NCBI RefSeq assembly: GCF_003674065.1
Contig: NZ_RDBE01000001.1
Span: forward strand, 15,111-79,110
Length of the DNA stretch: 64,000 bases
Source of the DNA: Nocardioides mangrovicus
Lineage (GTDB): Bacteria; Actinomycetota; Actinomycetes; Propionibacteriales; Nocardioidaceae
Reading direction: 5' to 3'
The position numbers and the translations under genes were made by a program. Every line of letters begins with the position of its first letter. Positions within the stretch are counted from its first letter, which is position 1. Below the pieces are notes generated by a model that had not been told where the DNA came from, did not search any database, and worked only from the letters and a program-made list of their open reading frames with translations. Shown here one piece after another: positions 7,758 to 16,542 of the stretch.

Positions 7758-8828
7758 ATGACCGACTCCGGCTCCTCACCTGGGCGCTCGTCGATGATCG
7801 ACTGGGACCTGGCGGTCAACGTCGGGGCCAAGATGGCCGGCGACGGTCCGTCGGTCTCCTGGGAGGAGGCGGCCGACGTCGTCGGCGAGCTGCGTGGCGG
7901 TGCCGAGCGGTCGAGCCCGCTGGTGCGGGAGTACACCGGGCTGGTCGCCCAGGAGCGCACCGCTCCGGTGCTCGTGGTGGACCGTCGCGGCTGGCTGCAG
8001 GCCAATGTCGACGGCTTCGGTCAGGTGATCAGCCCGCTCATCGACAAGCTGCAGGAGAAGAAGGGCCCGCCCTCGGCGATGGCGCAGGCGGTCGGCTCGC
8101 GCGTGACCGGCGCCGAGCTCGGGTTCATGCTCGGCTTCCTCTCCAGCAAGGTGCTCGGCCAGTTCGACCCGTTCTACGACGCCGACGGCGCCACCGGGCG
8201 GTTGCTGCTGGTGGCGCCCAACATCGTGCAGGTCGAGCGCGAGCTCGACGTCGACGCGCACGACTTCCGGCTGTGGGTGTGCCTGCACGAGGAGACCCAC
8301 CGGGTGCAGTTCACCGCCGTGCCGTGGATGCGCGACCACCTGTGGAGTCAGATGCGGCTGATTGTCGGGGAGATCGAGTCCGACCCGGCGAAGGTGCTCG
8401 GTGATGCGCTGAAGAAGGTCGGCGACGTGCTCTCCGGCCGCGCCGAGGGCTCCTTGATCGAGGTGTTCTCCTCCCCGGCCCAGCGGGAGGTCATCGACCG
8501 CATCACCGGCGTGATGAGCCTGCTCGAGGGTCACGCCGACGTCGTGATGGACGGCGTCGGCCCCGAGGTCATCCCCAGCGTGGAGCGGATCCGGGCGCGG
8601 TTCAACGACCGCCGCAAGGGTGCCGGCGCGCTCGACCGGCTGGTGCGGCGGCTGCTCGGCCTGGAGCAGAAGATGGCCCAGTACCGCGACGGCGCCGTCT
8701 TCGTCCGCGAGGTCGTCGACAAGGTCGGGATGAGCGGCTTCAACGCCGTCTGGCAGGGCCCGGAGAACCTGCCGTCCAAGACCGAGATCCACGAACCCGC
8801 CGCCTGGCTCGCCCGCGTGCACGGCTGA
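7758..8828 (+). CDS. Zinc-dependent metalloprotease-like protein (DUF2342 type)
   Basis: Soluble 356-aa protein of an actinobacterial family annotated as zinc-dependent metalloprotease or as coenzyme-F420-biosynthesis associated. The zincin motif is H177-E-E-T-H181, in VCLHEETHRVQFTAVPWMRDHL. A second acidic/His region, SLLEGHADVVMDG, lies about 75 residues later and probably holds the third zinc ligand. There is no signal peptide, so it acts in the cytoplasm. It stands between dacB and tilS, as in many actinobacteria, and ends five nt before tilS. Its substrate is unknown, and the F420 link is genomic association only; no F420 genes are in this window. Confidence 0.85.
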   Translation: MTDSGSSPGRSSMIDWDLAVNVGAKMAGDGPSVSWEEAADVVGELRGGAERSSPLVREYTGLVAQERTAPVLVVDRRGWLQANVDGFGQVISPLIDKLQEKKGPPSAMAQAVGSRVTGAELGFMLGFLSSKVLGQFDPFYDADGATGRLLLVAPNIVQVERELDVDAHDFRLWVCLHEETHRVQFTAVPWMRDHLWSQMRLIVGEIESDPAKVLGDALKKVGDVLSGRAEGSLIEVFSSPAQREVIDRITGVMSLLEGHADVVMDGVGPEVIPSVERIRARFNDRRKGAGALDRLVRRLLGLEQKMAQYRDGAVFVREVVDKVGMSGFNAVWQGPENLPSKTEIHEPAAWLARVHG

Positions 8829-8832
8829 GCCG

Positions 8833-9822
8833 ATGGCCGGCCCGCACCCGAGCGTCGCCGCCGTGCGCCTCGGCGTACGCCGGGTGCTGGCCCAGGTGCC
8901 CGACGGGGCGACCGTCCTCGTCGCCTGCTCGGGCGGCGCCGACTCGCTGGCCCTGCTGGCCGCGGCGATCTTCGAGCGCCGCGCCCGCGCCCAGCGGGTC
9001 GTCGGCGTCACCGTCGACCACGGCCTGCAGCCCGGCTCGCGCGAGCGTGCCGAGCACGTCGTGCAGCAGATGGCGGCGCTGGGCGCCGACGAGACGGCCA
9101 GCGCGTCGGTCACCGTCGACGCCGCGGGGCTCGGCCCGGAGGCGGCCGCCCGCCAGGCGCGCTACGACGTGCTGCAGCAGCTCGCCCAGCACTTCGAGGC
9201 CGATCTCGTGCTTCTCGGCCACACGCTCGACGACCAGGCCGAGACGGTGCTGCTGGGACTGACCCGCGGCTCGGGCGGTCGTTCGCTGGCGGGCATGCGT
9301 CGCGGCTTCGACCGGTTCCGGCGGCCACTGCTCGACGTCGGCCGGGCCGACACCGAGACCGCCTGCCAGGTCGAGGGCATCGAGTTCTGGTCCGACCCGC
9401 ACAACACCGACGACCGCTTCACCCGCTCGAGGGTGCGATCCCGGGTGATGCCGGTGCTCGAGGACGAGCTGGGTCCAGGCGTCGCGGCCACTCTCGCCCG
9501 TACGGCCGACCAACTGCGGGCCGACACCGAGTACCTCGACGAGCAGGCTGAGCGGCTGCTTCACGACATCGGCCGCGGTCAGGGGCCCCAGGGTCTGCCG
9601 GTGGAGATGCTGCGTCGCGAGCACGACGCCATCCGGCGGCGCGTGATCCGGTTGGCGGCGCTGGCCGCCGGCAGCCCGGCCTCGGAGCTCTTCCACGAGC
9701 ATGTGGTCGGCATCGACGCGCTGGTCACCGACTGGCATGGGCAGCGCGGTGTCGACCTGCCGGGTCACCTGCGCGCGGTCCGCGAGGACGACCACCTCCG
9801 CTTCGTCGACCGTCGTGCCTGA
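8833..9822 (+). CDS. tilS: tRNA(Ile)-lysidine synthase
   Basis: ATP-dependent enzyme that attaches lysine to C34 of the CAU-anticodon isoleucine tRNA, changing it to read AUA. The N-terminal PP-loop ATPase motif is S33-G-G-A-D-S38. Further signatures are VTVDHGL, GHTLDDQAETVLLGLTRGSG and RPLLDVGR..T, with NTDDRFTRSRVR in the tRNA-binding region. At 329 aa it is the shorter actinobacterial form. The ATG at 8833 comes four nt after the previous stop. Its last codons overlap the next small gene. Confidence 0.95.
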   Translation: MAGPHPSVAAVRLGVRRVLAQVPDGATVLVACSGGADSLALLAAAIFERRARAQRVVGVTVDHGLQPGSRERAEHVVQQMAALGADETASASVTVDAAGLGPEAAARQARYDVLQQLAQHFEADLVLLGHTLDDQAETVLLGLTRGSGGRSLAGMRRGFDRFRRPLLDVGRADTETACQVEGIEFWSDPHNTDDRFTRSRVRSRVMPVLEDELGPGVAATLARTADQLRADTEYLDEQAERLLHDIGRGQGPQGLPVEMLRREHDAIRRRVIRLAALAAGSPASELFHEHVVGIDALVTDWHGQRGVDLPGHLRAVREDDHLRFVDRRA

Positions 9823-10141
9823 GCCGGCCGATCACCTGGCCGAGCGCCTGGCCGAGCAGCGACGTCGCATCGCCGACCTGGAACGGTCCCTGGCCGCGGT
9901 GCACGCCGCGTCGGAGTCCTCCAACGCCGACGACGAGCACGACCCCGAGGGCGCGACCATCGCCTTCGAGCGCCAGCAGCTGGTCGCCCTGCTCGAGACC
10001 GCCCGCCGGACGGCGGCCGCTCTGGAGGCGGCGGCGACCCGCACCGGCCCGGTGCTCTGCGAGCGGTGCGGCCGGCCGATCGACCCGGCCCGGCTGGAGG
10101 TGCGGCCGCAGGCGACGACGTGTGTGGGGTGCGCGAGCTGA
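9815..10141 (+). CDS. Small TraR/DksA-type C4 zinc-finger protein
   Basis: Protein of 108 aa starting at GTG 9815, overlapping the tilS stop by eight nt; no other start fits the gap. An N-terminal coiled coil (about residues 5-25 and 48-73) precedes a four-cysteine zinc ribbon, CERCGRPIDPARLEVRPQAT then CVGC. The segment NADDEHDPEGATIAFERQQL is typical of DksA-like proteins, which bind in the RNA polymerase secondary channel. The acidic DDEHDPEG tip is suggestive, but activity on polymerase is inferred from family only. It is followed by a double hairpin. Confidence 0.8.
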   Translation: MPEPADHLAERLAEQRRRIADLERSLAAVHAASESSNADDEHDPEGATIAFERQQLVALLETARRTAAALEAAATRTGPVLCERCGRPIDPARLEVRPQATTCVGCAS

Positions 10142-10220
10142 GGTGCGCCAACTGCGCACCTGGCGCGCGGTATCCGGCGGATCAGCGGTGCCGAGCTCGC
10201 AAGTGCGCAGTCGGCGCACC
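10141..10220. terminator. Double hairpin with mutually complementary arms
   Basis: Hairpin A (10141-10161) is AGGTGCGC-CAACT-GCGCACCT. Hairpin B (10203-10219) is GTGCGC-AGTCG-GCGCAC. Left element 10142-10159 is also the reverse complement of 10203-10220 with one G-U-type mismatch, so the two can fold separately or pair into one long stem. It lies directly after the DksA-like gene and before the 3' end of the opposing phosphoribosyltransferase gene, a bidirectional terminator position. Confidence 0.6.
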
Positions 10221-10251
10221 CACCGGTGGGGTCGGGCAGGGTCGTGTCGGT

Positions 10252-10803
10252 TCAGGCCAGGGCAGGGGTCGACGACCAGGGGAAGTCGATCCATGCGTCG
10301 GTCGTGCGCCAGGCGTAGTCGGGCCGGACGATGGTGGTGGGCTTCTCGTAGACCACGGCCACACGCGTCTCGGCGACGTGACCGGCGAAGAAGTCGCGGA
10401 CCAGCTCGATGGTGCGACCAGTGTCGGCGACGTCGTCGGCGATGAGCACGTTGAGCCCCGCGAGGTCGACGGCGGCCGGGGTCGGCGGCAGCATCACCGG
10501 CATGTCGAGGCGCTCGTCGACGCCGGTGTAGAACTCGACGTTGACGGTGGAGAGGTTCTTGACGCCGAGTGCGTAGCCCAGGCCCATCGCGAGCCCGAGA
10601 CCGCCGCGAGCGATGCCGAGGACGACGTCGGGCCGGAAGCCGGAGTCGGCCACCTGTCGGGCGATCTGGTCGACCGCCGTACCGAACTGCTCGTAGCTGA
10701 GGACCTCGCGCTCGGGTTCCGCCTCCATCTGCATGGAGCAGTCTGACCACAGCCGTGTGTCGGACGTGTGAACCAGATCGGACCAATCGGGCGGTGTAGG
10801 CAT
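10252..10803 (-). CDS. Phosphoribosyltransferase family protein
   Basis: Type I phosphoribosyltransferase fold, 183 aa. The PRPP-binding motif is VLIADDVADTGRTIELV (about residues 121-137), and the PPi loop VVLGIARGGLGLAMGL lies near residue 62. The tail TTDAWIDFPWSS resembles xanthine/guanine phosphoribosyltransferase-like proteins, but the base specificity cannot be read from sequence. The start at ATG 10803 is supported by GGGGGAG six nt upstream; an internal ATG (MQMEAEPERE) is an alternative. A separate hpt gene lies 600 bp away, so this enzyme probably has another substrate. Confidence 0.8.
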   Translation of the reverse strand: MPTPPDWSDLVHTSDTRLWSDCSMQMEAEPEREVLSYEQFGTAVDQIARQVADSGFRPDVVLGIARGGLGLAMGLGYALGVKNLSTVNVEFYTGVDERLDMPVMLPPTPAAVDLAGLNVLIADDVADTGRTIELVRDFFAGHVAETRVAVVYEKPTTIVRPDYAWRTTDAWIDFPWSSTPALA

Positions 10804-10843
10804 GGAACTCCCCCGATCGAGCGCCTAAGGGGCCGAATTTCCC

Positions 10844-10873
10844 GGGGTTTTGCCGGGTGCCCGGCAAAACCCC
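10844..10873. repeat. Dispersed 30-bp palindrome, copy 2
   Basis: The arms are the same 14 nt as copy 1, but the centre is TG instead of CA. A degenerate half copy (CCGGCAAACCCCCCGGG) follows directly. It lies after the stop of the PGPGW gene and upstream of the phosphoribosyltransferase start, and could act as terminator for the former. Confidence 0.9.
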
Positions 10874-10910
10874 CCGGCAAACCCCCCGGGCCCGGGCCCG
10901 CCCCCCAGCC

Positions 10911-11354
10911 CTAGGCCGCGACCCGACCCGGTCGCAGCTTGACGAAGCTGTAGACCACCATCGCCAGCGCGGCGAGCCCGGAGACGATCAGCGACAAGCC
11001 CGTGCCCCAGCCGCCGGGAAGCCACCAGCGCTCGTGCAGCGGCCACCAGTCGGGGGCGCCGGGGGAGACGACCCACAGCACGCCGAACCCGACCAGCCAG
11101 GCGACGCCGAGCAGCGAGAGCGCGATCCGCCCCGGGGTGGCGACGCTGTCGCGAGCCGTCTTCATGGCGGCGCGCTTGACCGGCTCGACGCGGCGCTCGG
11201 CCCATTCGTACTGCTGCGAGAGCAGCGCCAGGCCGGCGAAGAGGGCCAGCAGTCCCGGGCCGGGCAGGAAGATGGCGGCGAGGCCGAAGATCACCAGCGC
11301 CCACCCGAGCACCTGGATGGCGATGCTGCGTACGAGACCGGGCACGGTCCCCAT
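10911..11354 (-). CDS. Small PGPGW-type (TIGR02611-like) membrane protein
   Basis: Membrane protein of 147 aa. The first hydrophobic segment contains the family signature FLPGPGLLALFAGLALLS (about residues 29-46). A basic amphipathic stretch (EWAERRVEPVKRAAMKTARD) follows, then two further helices (IALSLLGVAWLVGFGVLWVV and GLSLIVSGLAALAMVVYSFV). The family occurs in actinobacteria and its function is unknown. The start at 11354 is the first ATG. It diverges from hpt with 29 bp between the starts, so the two promoters must overlap. Confidence 0.8.
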   Translation of the reverse strand: MGTVPGLVRSIAIQVLGWALVIFGLAAIFLPGPGLLALFAGLALLSQQYEWAERRVEPVKRAAMKTARDSVATPGRIALSLLGVAWLVGFGVLWVVSPGAPDWWPLHERWWLPGGWGTGLSLIVSGLAALAMVVYSFVKLRPGRVAA

Positions 11355-11383
11355 CCTCTCAGCCGTGTGGGAGGCTGGCGTGC

Positions 11384-11935
11384 GTGGACGAGGCCGACGT
11401 CGCGGGGGATCTGGTCGAGGTGCTCTTCACCGAGGAGCAGATCCTGGCCAGGCTGGCCGAGATGGCGAAGGCCATCGAGGCCGACTACGAGGGCGAGGAC
11501 CTGCTCGTGGTCGGCGTGCTGCGCGGCGCTGTCATGGTGATGGCCGACCTCTCGCGCGCGCTGGACCGGCACCTGGAGATGGACTGGATGGCGGTCTCCT
11601 CCTACGGGTCGGGCACCAAGTCCTCGGGCGTGGTGCGGATCCTCAAGGACCTCGACACCGACATCTCCGGTCGCCACGTCCTGATCGTCGACGAGATCGT
11701 CGACACCGGGCTCACGCTGAGCTGGCTCGTCTCGAACCTCGCCAGCCGCCACCCGGCCTCGGTGCGCATCGCGACGCTGCTGCGCAAGCCGGAGGCCGTG
11801 AAGGTCGACCTGGACGTGGCCTACGTCGGCTGGGACATCCCCAACGAGTTCGTCGTGGGCTACGGCCTGGACTACAACGAGCGCTACCGCAACCTGCGTT
11901 GCATCGGCACCCTGGCCCCCCACGTGTACGCCTGA
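11384..11935 (+). CDS. hpt: Hypoxanthine phosphoribosyltransferase
   Basis: Purine-salvage enzyme converting hypoxanthine or guanine plus PRPP to IMP or GMP, 183 aa from GTG 11384. Motifs are VVGVLRGAVMVMADLSRAL (PPi loop), SSYGSGTKSSG (flexible loop), the PRPP-binding VLIVDEIVDTGLTLS, and the purine-stacking region with VAYVGWDIPNEFVVGYGLDYNERYR at the C-terminus, all typical of bacterial Hpt. It sits between tilS and ftsH as in other actinobacteria and in Bacillus. Confidence 0.96.
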   Translation: MDEADVAGDLVEVLFTEEQILARLAEMAKAIEADYEGEDLLVVGVLRGAVMVMADLSRALDRHLEMDWMAVSSYGSGTKSSGVVRILKDLDTDISGRHVLIVDEIVDTGLTLSWLVSNLASRHPASVRIATLLRKPEAVKVDLDVAYVGWDIPNEFVVGYGLDYNERYRNLRCIGTLAPHVYA

Positions 11936-11966
11936 GGCGAACACGGCAGTCCGGGGGAACCGGCAG

Positions 11967-11993
11967 GGAACCTGCAGCGCCCGCATGGTCGTT
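11967..11993 (+). promoter_or_regulatory. Candidate SigR/SigH-type promoter before ftsH
   Basis: GGGAAC, then 19 nt, then GTT matches the actinobacterial thiol/heat-stress ECF sigma pattern (GGAA[TC]-N18/19-GTT). The motif lies about 100 nt upstream of the ftsH start, and the same spacing is seen before clpC. Confidence 0.35.
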
Positions 11994-12090
11994 GAGCAGG
12001 TCAGGTACCGTTTATCACTGGCGAAGGCTCGATGTGACCGCACAGATGGCAACCGGGCAGGCAATGGCCGAGGGGCCGGAGTAGGTGCAC

Positions 12091-14136
12091 GTGAAGCGTA
12101 TTTTCAAGGGTCCGTGGGTGTGGATCGCCATTGCGGTGGTCGGCGTCCTGCTGGTGCTCCAGTGGGTCTCCCACAACGGCGGGTACTCCGACGTCACCAC
12201 GGCGAAGATGTCGAGCTACATCACCAGCGGTGACGTCAAGGACGTCACCTTCGTCGACGGCGACCAGCAGATCCGCGCCACCCTCGACGACGGCCGGAAG
12301 GTCTCGGCCATCTGGGTCGAGGGCACCCAGGAGAGCCTGTACTCGGCCGCGGAGAAGCAGTACAAGGCCGGCACCATCGACTCGCTCAACGGCGATCTGG
12401 CCAAGGCGAGCCTGCTCGGATCGCTGATCTACACGCTGCTGCCGATCGCACTCGTGCTGTTCCTGGTGCTGTTCTTGATGAACAACATGCAGGGCGGCGG
12501 GGGCCGGGTCATGCAGTTCGCCAAGTCGAAGGCGAAGCTGATCAGCAAGGACATGCCGAAGACCACCTTCGCCGACGTCGCCGGCTGCGAGGAGGCGATC
12601 GAGGAGCTCGGCGAGATCAAGGAGTTCCTGCAGGAGCCGGCCAAGTTCCAGGCGGTCGGCGCCAAGATCCCCAAGGGCGTGCTGCTCTACGGCCAGCCCG
12701 GCACGGGCAAGACGCTGCTGGCGCGCGCCGTGGCCGGCGAGGCGGGCGTGCCGTTCTACTCCATCTCCGGCTCGGACTTCGTAGAGATGTTCGTCGGTGT
12801 GGGTGCCTCCCGCGTGCGCGACCTGTTCGAGCAGGCCAAGGAGAACGCGCCGGCCATCGTCTTCATCGACGAGATCGACGCCGTCGGCCGCCACCGCGGC
12901 GCCGGCATGGGCGGTGGTCACGACGAGCGCGAGCAGACGCTGAACCAGCTGCTGGTGGAGATGGACGGGTTCGACGTCCGCGGCGGCGTCATCCTCATCG
13001 CGGCCACCAACCGCCCCGACATCCTCGACCCCGCGCTGCTGCGCCCGGGTCGCTTCGACCGCCAGATCTCCGTCGACGCCCCCGACCTGGCCGGCCGCGA
13101 GAAGATCCTGGGCGTCCACGCCCGCGGCAAGCCGATGGCGGCCGACGTCGACCTGACCAGCGTCGCGCGGCGCACCCCCGGGTTTACCGGCGCCGACCTG
13201 GCCAACGTGCTCAACGAGGCCGCGCTGCTCACCGCGCGCTCCAACGCCAAGCAGATCGACAACCAGTCGCTGGACGAGGCGATCGACCGCGTGATCGCCG
13301 GACCCCAGAAGCGCACCCGCCTGATGAGCGAGAAGGAGAAGCTCATCACCGCCTACCACGAGGGCGGCCACGCCCTGGTCGCCGCGGCGCTCCCGGGCAA
13401 CGACCCGGTGCACAAGATCACGATCCTGCCGCGGGGACGGGCGCTGGGTTACACGATGGTGCTGCCCGATGAGGACAAGTACTCCCAGACCCGCTCGCAG
13501 ATGCTCGACCAGCTGGCCTACATGCTCGGTGGGCGTGCGGCGGAGGAGATGGTCTTCCACGACCCCACCACCGGGGCTGGCAACGACATCGAGAAGGCCA
13601 CGAACCTCGCGCGGGCGATGGTCACCCAGTACGGCATGACCGAGAGCCTGGGCGCCATCAAGCTCGGCGACTCCAACTCCGAGCCGTTCCTGGGCCGCGA
13701 CATGGGCCACAGCCGCGACTACTCCGAGGACGTCGCCGCGGTGGTCGACGAGGAGACCAAGCGGTTCTTGGCCACCGCCCACCAGGAGGCCTTCGACATC
13801 CTCGAGGACAACCGGCAGGTGCTCGACGCGCTCGTCTTGGAGCTGATCGAGAAGGAGACGCTCGACAAGGAGCAGATCAAGCAGATCTTCGCGCCGCTGC
13901 ACCTGCGTGAGCGTCGTCCGGCCTGGACCGGTTCGCCGAACCGGGTGCCCTCGACGATCCCGCCGGTCGAGATCCCCGAGGGGGTGCTGAAGGCCGCGGC
14001 CAACGGCACCAAGCCCGACGACGCCGAGGAGGGCGCGGTCGTGCTGACCCCGCCCGGTGCCGGGGGCGACACCCACGGGGGCGCGCCGACCGGCGGCACC
14101 GACCAGCCGCAGCCGCCCGGACCCGCGTCTGCATGA
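12091..14136 (+). CDS. ftsH: ATP-dependent zinc metalloprotease FtsH
   Basis: Membrane-anchored AAA+ protease for membrane-protein quality control. Two transmembrane segments ([18 protein letters not shown] and [22 protein letters not shown]) flank a ~90-residue external domain. The AAA module shows Walker A GQPGTGKT, Walker [10 protein letters not shown] and [21 protein letters not shown]. The zinc site is H423-E-G-G-H427; most FtsH proteins have HEAGH, but the ligands are intact. A Pro/Gly-rich tail of ~60 residues ends the protein. GTG 12091 (MKRIFKGPW) has GGAG nine nt upstream and matches family N-termini better than GTG 12085. The last codon overlaps folE. Confidence 0.96.
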   Translation: MKRIFKGPWVWIAIAVVGVLLVLQWVSHNGGYSDVTTAKMSSYITSGDVKDVTFVDGDQQIRATLDDGRKVSAIWVEGTQESLYSAAEKQYKAGTIDSLNGDLAKASLLGSLIYTLLPIALVLFLVLFLMNNMQGGGGRVMQFAKSKAKLISKDMPKTTFADVAGCEEAIEELGEIKEFLQEPAKFQAVGAKIPKGVLLYGQPGTGKTLLARAVAGEAGVPFYSISGSDFVEMFVGVGASRVRDLFEQAKENAPAIVFIDEIDAVGRHRGAGMGGGHDEREQTLNQLLVEMDGFDVRGGVILIAATNRPDILDPALLRPGRFDRQISVDAPDLAGREKILGVHARGKPMAADVDLTSVARRTPGFTGADLANVLNEAALLTARSNAKQIDNQSLDEAIDRVIAGPQKRTRLMSEKEKLITAYHEGGHALVAAALPGNDPVHKITILPRGRALGYTMVLPDEDKYSQTRSQMLDQLAYMLGGRAAEEMVFHDPTTGAGNDIEKATNLARAMVTQYGMTESLGAIKLGDSNSEPFLGRDMGHSRDYSEDVAAVVDEETKRFLATAHQEAFDILEDNRQVLDALVLELIEKETLDKEQIKQIFAPLHLRERRPAWTGSPNRVPSTIPPVEIPEGVLKAAANGTKPDDAEEGAVVLTPPGAGGDTHGGAPTGGTDQPQPPGPASA

Positions 14137-14744
14137 GCAGCATCGGCCCGGTCAGCGACCCGGGTGTCACCGCGCAGCCGTTCGACGCTCCCCGCGCTGA
14201 GGCCGCCGTCCGCGAGCTGCTGGCCGCGATCGGTGAAGACCCCGACCGCGAGGGCCTGCGCGACACCCCGGCCCGGGTCGCGCGGGCGTACGCCGAGCTC
14301 ACCGCCGGCCTGCGCCAGCGCGCCGAGGACGTGCTGACGACCACCTTCGACCTCGGTCACGACGAGATGGTGCTGGTGCGCGACATCGAGCTGTGGTCGA
14401 TGTGCGAGCACCACCTGGTGCCCTTCACCGGTGTCGCCCACGTGGGCTACATCCCCAGCGAGACCGGCAAGATCACCGGCCTGTCGAAGCTGGCGCGGCT
14501 GGTCGACGTCTACGCCAAGCGACCCCAGGTCCAAGAGCGGCTGACCACCCAGGTCGCCGATGCGCTGGTGGAGATCCTGGCGGCACGCGGCGTCGTCGTC
14601 GTCGTCGAGGCCGAGCACCTGTGCATGACCATGCGGGGGGTGAAGAAGGCCGGCGCCCGCACCATCACCTCCGCCGTGCGCGGCCAGATGCGCGATCCGG
14701 CCACCCGCGCGGAGGCCATGGCCCTGATCCACTCCTCGCGATGA
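14133..14744 (+). CDS. folE: GTP cyclohydrolase I
   Basis: First enzyme of tetrahydrofolate synthesis, converting GTP to dihydroneopterin triphosphate, 203 aa. Zinc- and GTP-site segments are clear: [19 protein letters not shown] carries the Cys-x2-His pair, [14 protein letters not shown] follows, and [17 protein letters not shown] carries the second zinc cysteine. The ATG overlaps the ftsH stop (ATGA), so translation is probably coupled. It heads a folate cluster folE-folP-folB-folK. Confidence 0.97.
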   Translation: MSSIGPVSDPGVTAQPFDAPRAEAAVRELLAAIGEDPDREGLRDTPARVARAYAELTAGLRQRAEDVLTTTFDLGHDEMVLVRDIELWSMCEHHLVPFTGVAHVGYIPSETGKITGLSKLARLVDVYAKRPQVQERLTTQVADALVEILAARGVVVVVEAEHLCMTMRGVKKAGARTITSAVRGQMRDPATRAEAMALIHSSR

Positions 14745-14754
14745 CCGGCCCGCG

Positions 14755-15615
14755 ATGAACGTCCCTCCGCTCACCCGCCGCCACGTCGTGGGGCTGCCGG
14801 TGCTGGACCGCCCGGTGGTGATGGGGGTCGTCAACGTCACGCCGGACTCGTTCTCCGACGGTGGCCGCTGGGTCGACGCCGACCGCGCGGTCGCGCATGG
14901 GCTCTCGCTGCGGGCCGACGGCGCCGACCTGCTCGACATCGGCGGGGAGTCCACGCGGCCCGGTGCCACCCGACCGCTGGTGGCCGAGGAGATCGACCGG
15001 GTGCTGCCCGTCATCAAGCAGCTCGCCGCCGAGGGTGCCTGGGTGTCGGTCGACACCATGCGCGCCGAGGTGGCCGAGGCGGCGCTGGCGGCCGGAGCGG
15101 TGCTGGTCAACGACGTCAGCGGCGGGCTCGCCGACCCGCGGATCCTCCGCGTGGTGGCCGACGCCGGCGCGGCGTACGTGGCGATGCACTGGCGGGCGCA
15201 CTCCAACGTCATGCAGCAGCACGCCGCCTACGACGACGTTGTGGCCGAGGTGACCGCCGAGCTCGGGCAGCGGGTGGCGGCGGCGCTGGCCGCCGGGGTC
15301 GCCGCCGACCGGATCGCGGTGGACCCCGGGCTGGGGTTCGCCAAGACCGCCGACCACAACTGGCGGCTGCTGCGCCACCTCGACGCGCTGGACGCCCTCG
15401 GGCTGCCGGTGCTGGTCGGCTCGAGCCGCAAGTCCTTCCTCGGCACGCTGCTGGCCGACGAAGCCGGTCCGCGGCCCGTGGAGGATCGCGAGGACGCGAA
15501 CACCGCCCTCACCGCGATGGCCGCGCTCGCGGGGGTCTGGGGGGTCCGGGTGCACGACGCGAGGAAGTCGATCGACGCGATCAAGGTGGTCAGCCGGTGG
15601 TCACGCGATGACTGA
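14755..15615 (+). CDS. folP: Dihydropteroate synthase
   Basis: Joins 6-hydroxymethyl-dihydropterin diphosphate to p-aminobenzoate; the sulfonamide target. The TIM-barrel protein has 286 aa. Family motifs in order are MGVVNVTPDSFSDGG, LDIGGESTRPGA, SVDTMRAEVA, NDVSGG, AYVAMHWR, DPGLGFAKT and VGSSRKSFLG. An ATG at 14742 overlapping the folE stop runs into a stop after five codons, so ATG 14755 is the start. The end overlaps folB by eight nt. Confidence 0.96.
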   Translation: MNVPPLTRRHVVGLPVLDRPVVMGVVNVTPDSFSDGGRWVDADRAVAHGLSLRADGADLLDIGGESTRPGATRPLVAEEIDRVLPVIKQLAAEGAWVSVDTMRAEVAEAALAAGAVLVNDVSGGLADPRILRVVADAGAAYVAMHWRAHSNVMQQHAAYDDVVAEVTAELGQRVAAALAAGVAADRIAVDPGLGFAKTADHNWRLLRHLDALDALGLPVLVGSSRKSFLGTLLADEAGPRPVEDREDANTALTAMAALAGVWGVRVHDARKSIDAIKVVSRWSRDD

Positions 15616-15970
15616 CACGCTCCGGGTCAGCGGCATCGAGGTGTTCGCCCACCACGGCGTCTTCGCCCACGAGCGCCGTGACGGCCAGCGCTTCGTCATC
15701 GATCTGGCGATCGGGACGGACACCCGGTCCGCGGCGGCGAGCGACGACTTGAAAGACACCGTCGACTACGGGAGTGTCGTGGCGCAGGTGGTCGAGGCTG
15801 CCACCTCCGAGCCGGTCGACCTGATCGAGACATTGGCCACGAGACTGGCGGACGTCGTGCTGCGTCAGGCGCGCGTGGAGTGGGTAGAAGTGACCCTGCA
15901 CAAGCCGGAGGCACCCATCGACGCGACGTTCCAGGACGTGGCCCTGACCATCACGAGGAGCCGGGCGTGA
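15608..15970 (+). CDS. folB: Dihydroneopterin aldolase
   Basis: Cleaves dihydroneopterin to 6-hydroxymethyl-dihydropterin and glycolaldehyde, 120 aa, normal for the family. Recognisable segments are VSGIEVFAHHGVFAHERRDGQRFVIDL at the N-terminus (substrate-binding Glu and Tyr/His region), DDLKDTVDYGSVV, and the C-terminal VEVTLHKPEAPI with the catalytic Lys. It overlaps folP at its start and folK at its end (GTGA). Confidence 0.96.
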   Translation: MTDTLRVSGIEVFAHHGVFAHERRDGQRFVIDLAIGTDTRSAAASDDLKDTVDYGSVVAQVVEAATSEPVDLIETLATRLADVVLRQARVEWVEVTLHKPEAPIDATFQDVALTITRSRA

Positions 15971-16542
15971 CCGAGAGCCCCAACCCGAACATCATCGACA
16001 CCGACACCCTGACCGGGGAGATGCACCCGATCCGGCGAGCGGTGGTGTCGCTGGGCTCGAACCTGGGGGACCGGTTGGCCAGCCTGCAGGGCGCGGTCGA
16101 CTCGCTCAAGGACACCCCGGAGGTCTGGGTCACCGACGTCTCGCCGGTCTATGAGACCGAGCCGGTCGACTCACCCGAGGACGCCGAGCCCTACCTGAAC
16201 GCGGTGGTCCTCTTCGACACCACCCTCTCGGTGCACCGGCTGCTCGACCGGGGCCAGGCCATCGAGGCCGCCTTCGGCCGCGAGCGGCCCGAGGGCCAGC
16301 CCAACGCGCCGCGCACCCTGGACGTCGACCTCATCGTGTGCGGCGACCGGCGCGCCGACGACGACCTGCTGACCCTGCCGCACCCCCGTGCGCACGAGCG
16401 GGCCTTCGTGCTCGCGCCCTGGGCCGACGTCGAGCCCGACGCCGAGATCCCCGGCGTCGGCGCGGTGGCGACGCTGCTCGAGCAGGTCGGCCGCGACGGG
16501 GTGACCCGGCGCGACGACCTCGACCTGGACGGCACCAGCTGA
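15967..16542 (+). CDS. folK: HPPK (2-amino-4-hydroxy-6-hydroxymethyldihydropteridine diphosphokinase)
   Basis: Pyrophosphorylates hydroxymethyl-dihydropterin, supplying the FolP substrate, 191 aa. The start is GTG 15967, overlapping the folB stop. The first ~20 residues are a non-conserved extension, then AVVSLGSNLGDRLASLQGAV, SPVYETEPV, YLNAVV, FGRERPEGQPNAPRTLDVDLIV (ATP and Mg site) and LTLPHPRAHERAFVLAPWADV. Both the RTLDVDL acidic pair and the PHPR motif are intact. Confidence 0.95.
   Translation: MTESPNPNIIDTDTLTGEMHPIRRAVVSLGSNLGDRLASLQGAVDSLKDTPEVWVTDVSPVYETEPVDSPEDAEPYLNAVVLFDTTLSVHRLLDRGQAIEAAFGRERPEGQPNAPRTLDVDLIVCGDRRADDDLLTLPHPRAHERAFVLAPWADVEPDAEIPGVGAVATLLEQVGRDGVTRRDDLDLDGTS

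Noticed and set aside
12001-14076. Long open frame on the minus strand opposite ftsH
   Set aside because: Antisense shadow of a strongly conserved gene in high-GC DNA: low-complexity Leu/Val/Arg/Gly/His composition and no family features.
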